Origin: a virus
Reading direction: 5' to 3' (one strand)
Length of the DNA stretch: 62,767 nt
IMG/VR virus record: IMGVR_UViG_3300017727_000006
Location: 1 to 62,767 of that record
Part shown: in pieces, positions 45,437 through 53,511 of the stretch
Layout: each line of letters starts with the position of its first letter
Position numbering within the stretch: the stretch's first letter is position 1
The notes under the pieces: generated by a model
The model's database searches: none
What the model was told of the DNA's origin: nothing
The model's input: only the letters and a program-made list of their open reading frames with translations
Made by a program: the position numbers and the translations under genes

Positions 45437-46293
45437 TGGCAAGACATTTAGTAACAGGCGGTTGTGGATTTATTGGTTCACACTTAGTAAAAACATTATT
45501 AGATAGTGGACACGATGTATCAGTATTAGACAATCATTCTACAGGTAATACAAAACACAAAGGTGCTGCATATTTTTATGGCGATGCATTTTGTTTATTT
45601 GATATTTGGAGACATAGAGAAGATAAATTTGAATACATTTGGCATTTAGGAGAATACGCTAGAGTCGAAGCTAGTTTTGAAGATTATGAAAAAGTAATTG
45701 AATCTAATTATTTAACATTCCCAGCAGTATTACAATTTGCTAAACACCAAAATGCTAAAATAATTTATTCGGGTTCATCTACAAAATTCACTAGAGATAA
45801 AGAAGGCTCAACAATGAGTCCTTATGCATATACAAAAGCAAACAACACAGAGTATCTTAAAAATTATTCTAAATGGTTTGGCCTAGATTATACAATTGTA
45901 TACTTTTATAATGTATATGGAGATAATGAAATTAATGAAGGTAAATATGCAACTGTCATCGGTAAGTATTTGAACCTTATAAGCGAAGGTGCCAAAGAAT
46001 TACCAGTTACAGAACCAGGAATACAAAAAAGAAACTTCACACATATTAGTGATACTATTCATGGATTATTAGAAGCTGGATTAAAAGGTTACGGAGATGA
46101 TTATGGAATTGCATCTGATGAAAGTTATTCAATTTTACAACTAGTAAATATGATGGGCTGTGGTGCAAAAATGGTTCAAGGAAATTCAGCAAATCGTTTA
46201 GATGCTGATGTTAAAAATGAAAAATTAAAAGACCTAGGTTGGTCGGCTAAAGTTTCAATAAAAGATTATATTAAGGAGAAATTAGATGAATAA
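45436..46293 (+). CDS. NAD-dependent nucleotide-sugar epimerase/dehydratase (extended SDR)
   Basis: The 285-residue enzyme has the NAD-binding motif GGCGFIGSH at the N-terminus, a serine-containing YSGSSTKF strand, the catalytic YAYTK and a FYNVYGD substrate-pocket segment. This is the UDP-glucose 4-epimerase/UDP-xylose-synthase-like fold. It overlaps a lysin gene by eight bases. It may supply a sugar nucleotide for the several glycosyltransferases encoded here; exact substrate is unknown. Confidence 0.85.
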   Translation: MARHLVTGGCGFIGSHLVKTLLDSGHDVSVLDNHSTGNTKHKGAAYFYGDAFCLFDIWRHREDKFEYIWHLGEYARVEASFEDYEKVIESNYLTFPAVLQFAKHQNAKIIYSGSSTKFTRDKEGSTMSPYAYTKANNTEYLKNYSKWFGLDYTIVYFYNVYGDNEINEGKYATVIGKYLNLISEGAKELPVTEPGIQKRNFTHISDTIHGLLEAGLKGYGDDYGIASDESYSILQLVNMMGCGAKMVQGNSANRLDADVKNEKLKDLGWSAKVSIKDYIKEKLDE

Positions 46294-46798
46294 TCCAGAC
46301 TATGGAAAAATCTCATTATGGATTGCAGCATTAGTAGTTGCAGTCTTAACATTACCTCATGCATTTGCTACTGAGGAAGAAGAAACTTATGACAGATATT
46401 GTATGGCACAAAATATTTATTTTGAATCTGCTAATCAATCATTTGCTGGTAAATTGGCTGTAGCACATGTTGTTATAAATAGAATGGAAGATTTACAATT
46501 CCCCAATACAGTATGTGGTGTAATCTATCAAGCCAAAACATTCACAAATTGGAAAGGCAATGAAGTTCCAATTAGAAATCAGTGTCAGTTTAGCTGGTAT
46601 TGTGATGGAAAATCTGATGAACCGGTTGATTCCAAGACTTGGATTAAATCGCTTTATATTGCAGATTTAGCATTGACGGGAAAGTATAAAGATATTACTG
46701 AAGGTGCCTTATGGTATCATGCAGATTACATTCTGCCGTATTGGGCAGACCAACTTGAATATGTGACTCAAATTGATGACCACATATTCTATAAATAG
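46286..46798 (+). CDS. Cell-wall hydrolase (SleB/CwlJ-like) with N-terminal signal segment
   Basis: The 170-residue protein has a hydrophobic segment (about residues 10-28, ISLWIAALVVAVLTLPHAFA) that looks like a signal peptide or signal anchor, followed by a Hydrolase_2 domain: AQNIYFESANQSFAGKLAVAHVVINRM, QFSWYCDG and ALWYHADYILPYWA. E in YFES is the likely catalytic acid. It should act on periplasmic peptidoglycan, so it is a candidate endolysin exported without a holin. The last codons contain TATAAATA. Confidence 0.85.
   Translation: MNNPDYGKISLWIAALVVAVLTLPHAFATEEEETYDRYCMAQNIYFESANQSFAGKLAVAHVVINRMEDLQFPNTVCGVIYQAKTFTNWKGNEVPIRNQCQFSWYCDGKSDEPVDSKTWIKSLYIADLALTGKYKDITEGALWYHADYILPYWADQLEYVTQIDDHIFYK
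46790..46797 (+). promoter_or_regulatory. Possible late promoter TATAAATA at the lysin gene end
   Basis: Exact late octamer formed by the last lysin codons (Tyr-Lys-stop), ten bases before the co-chaperonin ATG. It could be chance, because the same octamer also occurs inside coding sequence elsewhere. Confidence 0.4.
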
Positions 46799-46807
46799 GA
46801 AAAAATT

Positions 46808-47074
46808 ATGAAAATGTTAGCAGACAATGTATTAATAGCTGAAGTTGTAGAAGATAAACAAACAGCTGGTGGAATTATATTAACGGAATCAATTGATAAA
46901 GCAAGTAAACCTGGTTTAGTTCTATCAGTAGGTTCAGGAGCAAATGGCCAATTGAAAAGAGGCCAAAGAGTTTTCCTAGATTGGTCGAAATCTATGCCAG
47001 TAAATGTAGAAGGAAACGCAGCTGTAATAGTTCATTCAGAACATGTTAGAGCAATTATAGGAGAAGAAGAATAA
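46808..47074 (+). CDS. Co-chaperonin, GroES/Cpn10-like (gp31 analogue)
   Basis: The 88-residue protein matches Cpn10: LADNVLIAEVVEDKQTAGGIIL (the GGI/L mobile loop that docks GroEL), GLVLSVGSG, then VFLDWSKSMPVNVEG and a terminal VIVHSEHVRAII. T4 uses gp31 to fold gp23 in host GroEL, and this protein is a plausible replacement. It is smaller than T4 gp31 (111 residues). Its stop overlaps the nuclease ATG by one base. Confidence 0.85.
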   Translation: MKMLADNVLIAEVVEDKQTAGGIILTESIDKASKPGLVLSVGSGANGQLKRGQRVFLDWSKSMPVNVEGNAAVIVHSEHVRAIIGEEE

Positions 47075-47493
47075 TGTACAGATATAAAGTACACGTTACA
47101 CGAGTCGTAGATGGCGATACAGTTGATGTAGATGTCGATTTAGGATTTGGAATGATTTATAAAAAGCAAAGAGTTAGAATGATGGGTATTGATACACCTG
47201 AATCTAGGACTCGTGATTTAGAAGAAAAATTTTATGGTAAAGCAAGTAAAGCAAATTTAGTTAAAATGTTAGATGGCCAAGAAATACAAATGGTATCACA
47301 TGATAAAGGAAAGTTTGGTAGAATACTTGGAGAACTTTTTATTGGAAATAGTTCATATAGTATCAACCAACAACAAATTGATGAATATCATGCAGTGCCG
47401 TATCTAGGTCAATCTAAAGATGATACAAAACAAGGACATCTTTGGAATAGAGAAGCACTTAATGAGCAAGGAATTATTTACGAAAATAATTAA
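47074..47493 (+). CDS. Thermonuclease-like (SNase) endonuclease
   Basis: The 139-residue protein has the staphylococcal nuclease pattern: TRVVDGDTVDVDVDLGFG with metal-binding Asp, VRMMGIDTPESR (Arg and Glu catalytic), and KGKFGRILGELFI (second Arg). The C-terminal YAVPY-like segment HAVPYLGQ and HLWNREAL fit the fold. No signal peptide is seen, so it would be cytosolic, perhaps in host DNA breakdown. Confidence 0.9.
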   Translation: MYRYKVHVTRVVDGDTVDVDVDLGFGMIYKKQRVRMMGIDTPESRTRDLEEKFYGKASKANLVKMLDGQEIQMVSHDKGKFGRILGELFIGNSSYSINQQQIDEYHAVPYLGQSKDDTKQGHLWNREALNEQGIIYENN

Positions 47494-47501
47494 AAAAACC
47501 C

Positions 47502-47530
47502 TGTACATTTACGTGAGTTTATGGTATAAT
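47502..47530 (+). promoter_or_regulatory. Early/middle promoter before the nucleotide-modification cluster
   Basis: CCCTGTACA and TATGGTATAATA, spacer 17. It opens the operon that runs from 47553 to about 52954. Confidence 0.82.
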
Positions 47531-47552
47531 ACTATTAAATTATGGAGTTATT

Positions 47553-47894
47553 ATGAAAGAATCTTTAAAAGTCCTGCAAGAATGTGCAGAATTACAAACC
47601 AAAAAATCCAACGATTATCAGAATCCTAATTCTAAAATAAGTCAAGCTGATTACTATCCGAATGGTATCACAACCATTCATGATATTATGCATGCCAAAA
47701 TGCTAAGAATGCTATCTGTTATGGAAGCTATGCAATCTGATAACTATCAACCAAACTTCGAATCACTCGAAGACTCAGCTAAAGATTTAATTAACTATTC
47801 ATCATTCTTTGTAGCTTACTGCAGAGATGGTATCCCAGGTCAAAATCCAAACAATGATATTTTCAACAGGAGTAAAGATGCATCAGACAGTTAA
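47553..47894 (+). CDS. DUF1599-like (nucleotide-modification-associated) small protein
   Basis: The 113-residue helical protein has TKKSNDYQNP, then GITTIHDIMHAKMLRMLSVMEA and a final DLINYSSFFVAY. This K-x-x-D-Y...H-x-K-x-x-R pattern resembles DUF1599/NMAD1 proteins, which often neighbour nucleotide-modification genes. It is the first gene of the operon leading to the dCMP hydroxymethylase-like enzyme, which supports the link. Biochemical function is not established. Confidence 0.65.
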   Translation: MKESLKVLQECAELQTKKSNDYQNPNSKISQADYYPNGITTIHDIMHAKMLRMLSVMEAMQSDNYQPNFESLEDSAKDLINYSSFFVAYCRDGIPGQNPNNDIFNRSKDASDS

Positions 47895-48570
47895 TGATAT
47901 TAGGACTCATTTTAAAAATGAGCTAGGTAACGAAAATTTTACTATTGATAAAACAGGCCAAAAGACTATTGAACTTATTGGTGCTTCATTTATTGCAGAT
48001 GAAGATGCTATCTTTGGTACTCCAAACGCACAGTATATTGAACAAGAAATTGAATGGTATGATTCTGAGTCAACAAACATTTATGATATTAACAGAGGTG
48101 TAGATGCTGTAGGTAACGATATGGAACCACCACAAGCATGGAAATATACTGCAAACAAACATGGCGAAATTAATTCTAATTATGGCTTACTAATTTATGG
48201 TGAGAAATACTTTGAACAATATGAAAATGCACTTGAAGAATTAATTAAAAACCCAGACTCTCGCAGAGCATGTATGGTTTACAATCGTCCAAGCATTTGG
48301 CTTGAGTATAATGAAAATGGTAAAAATGATTTTATTTGTACTAATGCTGTAACATATTATATTCGTGATGGTTACCTAGATTGCGTTATTCAAATGCGTA
48401 GTAATGATGTTATCTTTGGTTATCGTAATGACTTTGCATGGCAGAAACATGTTAGAGATACAATGGCAAACGAATTAACTTTTAATAATATTGATGTACA
48501 AGCTGGTGATATTTATTGGCAAGTGCAAAATTTACATGTATATGAGAGGCACTTTGAACTTGTCAAATAA
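47878..48570 (+). CDS. dCMP hydroxymethylase-like enzyme (thymidylate synthase superfamily)
   Basis: I choose the ATG at 47878, after CAGGAG, giving 230 residues. It has the thymidylate synthase fold motifs: DSRRACMVYNRPS (phosphate-binding Arg), catalytic Cys in FICTNAVTYYI (C154), RSNDVIFG and a final QVQNLHVYERH. At the position of the Asn that thymidylate synthase uses to read dUMP (FN in GLPFN), this protein has Asp (D185 in GYRNDF). Asp there is the hallmark of T4 gp42 dCMP hydroxymethylase. It therefore probably makes 5-hydroxymethyl-dCMP; a thymidylate synthase with altered specificity is the alternative. Confidence 0.78.
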   Translation: MHQTVNDIRTHFKNELGNENFTIDKTGQKTIELIGASFIADEDAIFGTPNAQYIEQEIEWYDSESTNIYDINRGVDAVGNDMEPPQAWKYTANKHGEINSNYGLLIYGEKYFEQYENALEELIKNPDSRRACMVYNRPSIWLEYNENGKNDFICTNAVTYYIRDGYLDCVIQMRSNDVIFGYRNDFAWQKHVRDTMANELTFNNIDVQAGDIYWQVQNLHVYERHFELVK

Positions 48571-49033
48571 ATTTGAATTTGCCCACGTCAAACAGAATAA
48601 ATGGGATAAAAGATATATCGGTCTGGCCAAAGAAATTGCTTCTTGGTCAAAAGACCCAAGTAAACAAATTGGTGCAGTAGCAATTGGCGATAAAGGACAA
48701 GTACTTGCTCAAGGTTATAATGGATTTCCTAGAGGTATTGAAGATACTGAACTCAGATATACTGACAGAAGCGAAAAGTATAAGTATGTTGTACATGCAG
48801 AAATGAATTGTATTTACAACGCAACATTTAACGGAGTTTCACTACAAGGAGCTACTATATATATTTCAGGGCTTCCGGTTTGTAGCGAATGTGCTAAAGG
48901 ACTAATACAAGTCGGAGTCAAAAGAGTCGTTTACGAATGTGGAGACGATGTACCAGATATTTGGAAAGAACATAACGAAACAACTATAGAATTATTAAGT
49001 GAGGCAGACATTAGTTATGAGCGAATACAGTAA
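48560..49033 (+). CDS. dCMP deaminase
   Basis: The zinc deaminase motifs VVHAEMNCIYNA (H79, E81) and SGLPVCSECAK (C108, C111) identify cytidine/deoxycytidylate deaminase, which makes dUMP for dTMP synthesis. The start is uncertain: TTG at 48560 has GAGAGG nine bases upstream and gives 157 residues, while ATG at 48542 lacks a Shine-Dalgarno and adds six residues. Both overlap the preceding gene. It sits next to the dCMP hydroxymethylase-like gene and competes for the same substrate pool. Confidence 0.88.
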   Translation: MSNKFEFAHVKQNKWDKRYIGLAKEIASWSKDPSKQIGAVAIGDKGQVLAQGYNGFPRGIEDTELRYTDRSEKYKYVVHAEMNCIYNATFNGVSLQGATIYISGLPVCSECAKGLIQVGVKRVVYECGDDVPDIWKEHNETTIELLSEADISYERIQ

Positions 49034-49313
49034 AGAAGAACTAAAAAATTCAAAACGAATTTACAAATCGGCAACACCCAAGTATACGATTGATTGGTAT
49101 TTAAAATGGATTGCATCAGCATTCGTTTTATTTGCTATGTCAATTAGAGGTGTTGAAGGTATGCAAATTTACGACTTATATTTATCTATAATTGGCATAT
49201 TCTTATGGACAATTGTTTCCTTTATTTGGAAAGATAGAGCACTAATCTTATTAAATGGCGTAGGATTAATGTTTTTAATTAATAACCTAGCCAGAACTAT
49301 ATCAGGAGCATAA
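49017..49313 (+). CDS. Small membrane protein (three hydrophobic segments)
   Basis: The ATG at 49017 gives 98 residues with a charged N-terminus and hydrophobic segments at about 32-46, 56-70 and 76-93 (YDLYLSIIGIFLWTIVSFIWKD, LNGVGLMFLINNLA). The middle motif resembles a family of small membrane proteins common in cyanophages (DUF6552-like, from memory). Function is unknown. It overlaps both neighbours in the modification operon, though nothing links it to DNA modification directly. Confidence 0.65.
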   Translation: MSEYSKEELKNSKRIYKSATPKYTIDWYLKWIASAFVLFAMSIRGVEGMQIYDLYLSIIGIFLWTIVSFIWKDRALILLNGVGLMFLINNLARTISGA

Positions 49314-50146
49314 TGGAACATTTAATCATTCCCACATTAGGTAGAATCCATAAGCAAAAAACTTATAATAATCTACCTGATAAGTGGAAAGCAAAAGTAA
49401 AATTTACTGTTCAACCGCATGAGGTTGACGAAATGAGAGACATCTATGGCGATAAAGTATTACCATTACCAGAGTCAGTAAAAGGTTTATCACCTACTAG
49501 ACAATGGATTTGGGATGAATTTTATGGCACTAGACACATGGTACTCGATGACGACATGGAGTACTTTAAATATAAAGGCCCAGCACCAGAACATCTAGAT
49601 ACCAAATGGGAAACTAGAGATATGACAGGAGAAGAGTTTGATGATGCTTTCAATACATTCAATAAATGGATGGACGAAGAGCAAATTTATCATGGCGGAT
49701 TCTCAACATCTTGGGTTGTACCAGATTTAAAATACTGGCCACATCAAAACAATGTAAGGATTATGACTAATTCTTATTTTGATTCTAAAAATTTACCAAG
49801 AAATATTGTGTGGGATAAATTACCTACATCGCAAGATTTCCATGCAAACTTACAGTTGTTAACACAAGGATTTGCAAACAGAATTACAACAAGATATAGA
49901 GTTTCTATTTCTGCTACAAATGCAAAAGGCGGATGTTCAGAATATCGAACAGTGGAATTAAGTAATGAGGTACACAGAAAACTTGCTGAAATGTACCCAG
50001 ACTATGTTTCATTAAAAACAAAAACATTAGCCAATGGTCCATGGAAAGGCGAGGAACGAGTTACTTGCCATATTCAATGGTCAAAGGCATATAAGGATGC
50101 AATGAAAGCAAAGGCATCTAATTCTTTGGAGGAGTTTTTCGGATGA
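49313..50146 (+). CDS. TAGT-like glycosyltransferase (candidate hydroxymethylcytosine glycosyltransferase)
   Basis: The 277-residue protein has a GT-A-like start LIIPTLGR, KVKFTVQPHEVDEM, LSPTRQWIWDEFYGTRHMVLDDDMEYF (D79-D80-D81 as nucleotide-sugar/metal triad) and a C-terminal SEYRTVELS and GEERVTCHIQWSKAY. This resembles TET-associated glycosyltransferases (TAGT), which glycosylate oxidised methyl groups on cytosine in phage DNA. No TET gene is seen, but a dCMP hydroxymethylase-like enzyme is encoded two genes upstream and a C5-methyltransferase-like protein follows. Transfer of a sugar to 5-hydroxymethylcytosine is the working hypothesis. Confidence 0.65.
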   Translation: MEHLIIPTLGRIHKQKTYNNLPDKWKAKVKFTVQPHEVDEMRDIYGDKVLPLPESVKGLSPTRQWIWDEFYGTRHMVLDDDMEYFKYKGPAPEHLDTKWETRDMTGEEFDDAFNTFNKWMDEEQIYHGGFSTSWVVPDLKYWPHQNNVRIMTNSYFDSKNLPRNIVWDKLPTSQDFHANLQLLTQGFANRITTRYRVSISATNAKGGCSEYRTVELSNEVHRKLAEMYPDYVSLKTKTLANGPWKGEERVTCHIQWSKAYKDAMKAKASNSLEEFFG

Positions 50147-51357
50147 AACATGCAGGTATAGTTCCACTAATTGGTGGTGAAATTTTGGCTTCAGATGAAG
50201 CTTATGGAAAAACACCAGAATATCTAATGACATATTCTGGATTTATGGGTAATGAAGAACATCTCATTAAGCATTATAAAGATAATAATATTGATGTTCC
50301 TTATCATGTACTAGATGAAAACCCTGGTGTAAAACTGGAAAATGTAGATGTTGTTTCATCTGTATGTCCATGTGCAGGTTTAAGTACTTATCATAATTCT
50401 CACGGAGAGCAAAACGAAAATAATCAGTGGATGGAAAAATCATCTGAGTATGTTTTAAAACAGGTCAGACCAAAAGTACTGTGGGGAGAGAATGCACCAG
50501 GTCTGGCTGGAAAAATAGGTGCATTCATGAGAGAGAAGTTGTACCATCTTGGCCAAGAAAATGGGTACAACTTCTCCATTTATCTTACTAAAAGTTTAAA
50601 TCATGGCAGTCCTCAATATCGTAAAAGAACATTTTTCTTCTTTTGGGATAAAGAACATTTCCAAGATAGGATTCCAGTACTTAATTACTTTGATAAAGAA
50701 AGACCAACTATTCAAGAGTTACTCTTAAATGTAAAAAGTAATTTTCAAACTGAAGTACTAAATAAAAAGATACCAAGTCAAGATGACCCATATTACAAAT
50801 ATATGCTAGAAGTTGTAAAAGGCGGAATGACTCATGCTGAATATTCTGAATCTGTAGCACATGAAGAAAAATCAGTTACCATTGAGTCTAGGTTAATGAA
50901 AATGGGAATTAAGCACGGAACAATTGCAGAATGGATGGATGAATATCCAGAGTTTGAAAGAGAAGCTGCAAAAGCTAGACGTAAACATGCAAAATTAGAA
51001 GCAGGTGGAAACATCATGCTAAGAGGTACAATTATTCCAGTGAATTATATTGGAGCATTTGTTGTACATTTACCTAAGGTTGTAGCCCATCCAACTGAAG
51101 ATAGATATCTAAGTATAGCTGAAGCAAAAGCTATTATGGGATTACCAGATAGCTTAGAAGTTATTGACCCAATGAAAAACTATAATCATATATGTCAAAA
51201 TGTACCATTTAAAACAGCTAAGGATATGGCAACTGAAGTAAAAGCAGTGTTAGAAAATAAAAGAGATTTAATTGAAACATCATATTTATTTCAAAACAAT
51301 TTGGCTAGAAAAGTAGATTATAAAAGAGATGAAAATAGTTTGGAGGCATTTTTATGA
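50143..51357 (+). CDS. Cytosine C5-methyltransferase-like protein
   Basis: The 404-residue protein has a divergent order of C5-methyltransferase motifs: VDVVSSVCPCAGLST (motif IV, C77 in PC, with A where Q is usual), WGENAPGLAG (motif VI ENV-like), GSPQYRKRTFFFFW (motif VIII QxRxR) and a C-terminal YLSIAEAKAIMGLPD (motifs IX/X). The first motif (SAM-binding) is weak: GIVPLIGGEILASDEAYG. It overlaps the TAGT-like gene by four bases. It could methylate or modify cytosine or be a remodelled member of the family. A 13-bp perfect inverted repeat lies inside the gene. Confidence 0.7.
   Translation: MKHAGIVPLIGGEILASDEAYGKTPEYLMTYSGFMGNEEHLIKHYKDNNIDVPYHVLDENPGVKLENVDVVSSVCPCAGLSTYHNSHGEQNENNQWMEKSSEYVLKQVRPKVLWGENAPGLAGKIGAFMREKLYHLGQENGYNFSIYLTKSLNHGSPQYRKRTFFFFWDKEHFQDRIPVLNYFDKERPTIQELLLNVKSNFQTEVLNKKIPSQDDPYYKYMLEVVKGGMTHAEYSESVAHEEKSVTIESRLMKMGIKHGTIAEWMDEYPEFEREAAKARRKHAKLEAGGNIMLRGTIIPVNYIGAFVVHLPKVVAHPTEDRYLSIAEAKAIMGLPDSLEVIDPMKNYNHICQNVPFKTAKDMATEVKAVLENKRDLIETSYLFQNNLARKVDYKRDENSLEAFL
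50533..50576 (+). repeat. 13-bp perfect inverted repeat in the methyltransferase-like gene
   Basis: GAGAAGTTGTACC (50533-50545) is fully complementary to 50564-50576. The 18-base loop itself contains the palindrome CTTGGCCAAG. It is unusually long for coding sequence and has no T-run after it. Confidence 0.75.
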
Positions 51358-52124
51358 GTAACGAAGTAGCAGAAGTTTCAGGACTAAAAGTAAGAGTCCT
51401 ATTGACTGGCACAGCAGGATATCGCAAAGGATTTATTGCTAATTATTTTTTAGATAAATATAAAGATACTTATGATATTACTGAGTACTTAGGAGACATT
51501 AGAGATTTCAACGAAGATTTAACCAAATATGATATGGTGCTTCATTTAGCAGCAATGGCTGGAGTACGAAGGTCGCATGAAATACCACAAGAGTTTTGGG
51601 AAGTAAATGTTGATGCATCTAAAAAGATTTTTACTGCTTGTGAATTTTATAAAACACCAGTTATATACGCATCATCTTCATCAATTTATGAATGGTGGTT
51701 ATCTCCCTATGCTGCAAGTAAAAAGGCTATGGAATCTATTGCACCTTTAGTTTCATTAGGATTAAGATTTCACACTGTGTATGGACCAAATAGTAGAACA
51801 GATATGTTATATAGAAACCTAGAAGAAAGAAACGAAAAGATTACATATCTAACAAATCATACAAGAGATTGGACTCATGTAGAAGATGTCTGTAGTGCAA
51901 TTAATATTTGTATGAAAAACTATCATAAGTTAGCAAAACATAAAGCAATTGATGTTGGGAACGGTCGACCAGTATCAGTAAAAGAAATGGCAGATAAAAT
52001 TTGGCCAAATAATAATTTACCAATTAAAGAAGTAACGGGTGAAAGACAAGATACATGTGCTAATCCAAAAGAGCTTATGGAACTTGGTTGGAAACCTAAA
52101 CATTTCATTATGGAGGAAAAATGA
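51354..52124 (+). CDS. NAD-dependent epimerase/dehydratase (extended SDR, UDP-glucuronate-epimerase-like)
   Basis: The 256-residue enzyme has a NAD-binding loop LLTGTAGYRKGF, one residue longer between the second and third Gly than the usual GxxGxxG, then VLHLAAMAGVRRS, YASSSSIY, catalytic YAASK and LRFHTVYGP. AAMAGVR and RFHTVYGP are typical of UDP-glucuronate 4-epimerases and UDP-xylose-synthase relatives. It is coupled by ATGA overlaps to the methyltransferase-like gene and to a UDP-glucose-dehydrogenase-like gene, so it probably acts on that enzyme's product. Confidence 0.82.
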   Translation: MSNEVAEVSGLKVRVLLTGTAGYRKGFIANYFLDKYKDTYDITEYLGDIRDFNEDLTKYDMVLHLAAMAGVRRSHEIPQEFWEVNVDASKKIFTACEFYKTPVIYASSSSIYEWWLSPYAASKKAMESIAPLVSLGLRFHTVYGPNSRTDMLYRNLEERNEKITYLTNHTRDWTHVEDVCSAINICMKNYHKLAKHKAIDVGNGRPVSVKEMADKIWPNNNLPIKEVTGERQDTCANPKELMELGWKPKHFIMEEK

Positions 52125-52954
52125 GAATAGCAATTATTGGACACGGCTTTGTAGGAAAAGCTGTTGATTATGGATTTAGTAATCCCGATGTAGAGAAAAA
52201 AATACTCGACCCAAATTATGGTCATGATGGTATTGACCAACAACAGTTAGTAGATTGGAAACCTCATTTAACTTTTGTTTGTGTACCAACACCTATGCTA
52301 GATGATGGTGATATTGATACAACTATTTTAGATAGTGTAATGGAAAATTTAAAAGAATTAACAAGTATGATTGTAATTAAATCTACTATTACACCAAGTA
52401 CAATTGATAAATACAATCAAGTAAATGTACTATATAACCCAGAATTTTTAACTGAAAAGTCAGCATGTGAACAATTTGTAAATCCAGAGTTTCACATTAT
52501 TGGCGGATTACAAGCTCAAGCTGAGAAACTAGAGTACTATTACGAAACCTTTAGTTTATGTTCACCTTGTCCAGTTTATAAAATGAATAAGGCAGAAGCA
52601 AGTTTTGTAAAATATGCTATTAATTCATTCTTATCTACAAAAGTAACATTCTTTAATCAGCTATACGATGCATGTAATCAATACGGTGATGTAAACTTTA
52701 ATAAAATTATTAAAGCCGTAGGTGCTGACGATAGAGTAAGTATTTCCCATACTAAAGTTCCAGGATATGATGGTAAACAAGGTTATGGCGGAGCATGTTT
52801 TCCTAAAGATACTTTAGCATTTTCTAAGTTTAGCGATAAGCTGACTCTTTTGGCTAAAGCTATTGAGATTAATAATGAATATAGGTCACAATACGATAGG
52901 GACGATAGAGAAAAAGAGCAAAACATTCAATTTAACCATGTACAAAATGGTTAA
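52121..52954 (+). CDS. UDP-glucose/GDP-mannose 6-dehydrogenase-like protein, short form
   Basis: The 277-residue protein has the Rossmann start IAIIGHGFVGKAV, VPTPM, YNPEFLTE, KYAINSFLSTKVTFFNQ and the active-site loop GYGGACFPKDT with catalytic C226. It ends soon after, so the C-terminal UDP-binding domain of the standard 390-450-residue enzyme is absent. It may still be active with a partner, or be a compact phage form. With the epimerase next to it, the pair could lead from UDP-glucose to UDP-glucuronate and on to a pentose or epimer. Confidence 0.8.
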   Translation: MRIAIIGHGFVGKAVDYGFSNPDVEKKILDPNYGHDGIDQQQLVDWKPHLTFVCVPTPMLDDGDIDTTILDSVMENLKELTSMIVIKSTITPSTIDKYNQVNVLYNPEFLTEKSACEQFVNPEFHIIGGLQAQAEKLEYYYETFSLCSPCPVYKMNKAEASFVKYAINSFLSTKVTFFNQLYDACNQYGDVNFNKIIKAVGADDRVSISHTKVPGYDGKQGYGGACFPKDTLAFSKFSDKLTLLAKAIEINNEYRSQYDRDDREKEQNIQFNHVQNG

Positions 52955-52967
52955 AGTATGGTATAAT
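52939..52967 (+). promoter_or_regulatory. Early/middle promoter before the peroxiredoxin gene
   Basis: CATGTACAAA and TATGGTATAATA, spacer 17; the -35 is within the last codons of the dehydrogenase gene. Confidence 0.82.
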
Positions 52968-52989
52968 AACACATTAATAGGAGAAAACT

Positions 52990-53511
52990 ATGTTAACTGT
53001 AGGAAATAAATTCCCTGAATTCAATTTACAGGGTATTTCAAAAGATAACGAATTTATTAGTGTAGATGTAAGTAGCAGCTATGAACCTTTGAAAAAAGAT
53101 TGGACTGTAGTTTATTTCTATCCTAAAGATTTTACATTCATTTGTCCAACTGAGATTGCGGCAATGGATGAATTAAACGGTGATGCAAATGTCATCGGAA
53201 TCAGCGGTGATAATGAGTTCTGCAAATTAGCTTGGAAAAAAGAAAATGAGTTAATCGGAAGTATTCAGCATCCACTTGCAGCTGATTGTGGCTTAGGTTT
53301 AAGCCATGCACTAGGTATTGTTAATGAAGCAGAAGGCGTTTGCTATAGAGCAACCTTTATCATTGATAAAGACAGTGTTATCCAACACGTGTCAGTCAAC
53401 GCACTCGATACTGGCAGAAATGCACAAGAAGTATTGAGAACACTAAAGGCACTTCAGGCTGGAGGACTAACTGGATGCAGTTGGGAACCAGGGGAGGATT
53501 TCGTTGCCTAA
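52990..53511 (+). CDS. Peroxiredoxin (AhpC/TSA family, 2-Cys type)
   Basis: The 173-residue protein has the peroxidatic site FTFICPTE (C52) and a C-terminal TGCSW (C163) in the place of a resolving Cys, with LGLSHALGI and [15 protein letters not shown] between. It reduces hydrogen peroxide or organic peroxides using a host thiol donor. It has its own early promoter and a TAGGAGAAA Shine-Dalgarno and is followed by bS21. An antioxidant enzyme is an uncommon phage cargo gene. Confidence 0.93.
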   Translation: MLTVGNKFPEFNLQGISKDNEFISVDVSSSYEPLKKDWTVVYFYPKDFTFICPTEIAAMDELNGDANVIGISGDNEFCKLAWKKENELIGSIQHPLAADCGLGLSHALGIVNEAEGVCYRATFIIDKDSVIQHVSVNALDTGRNAQEVLRTLKALQAGGLTGCSWEPGEDFVA

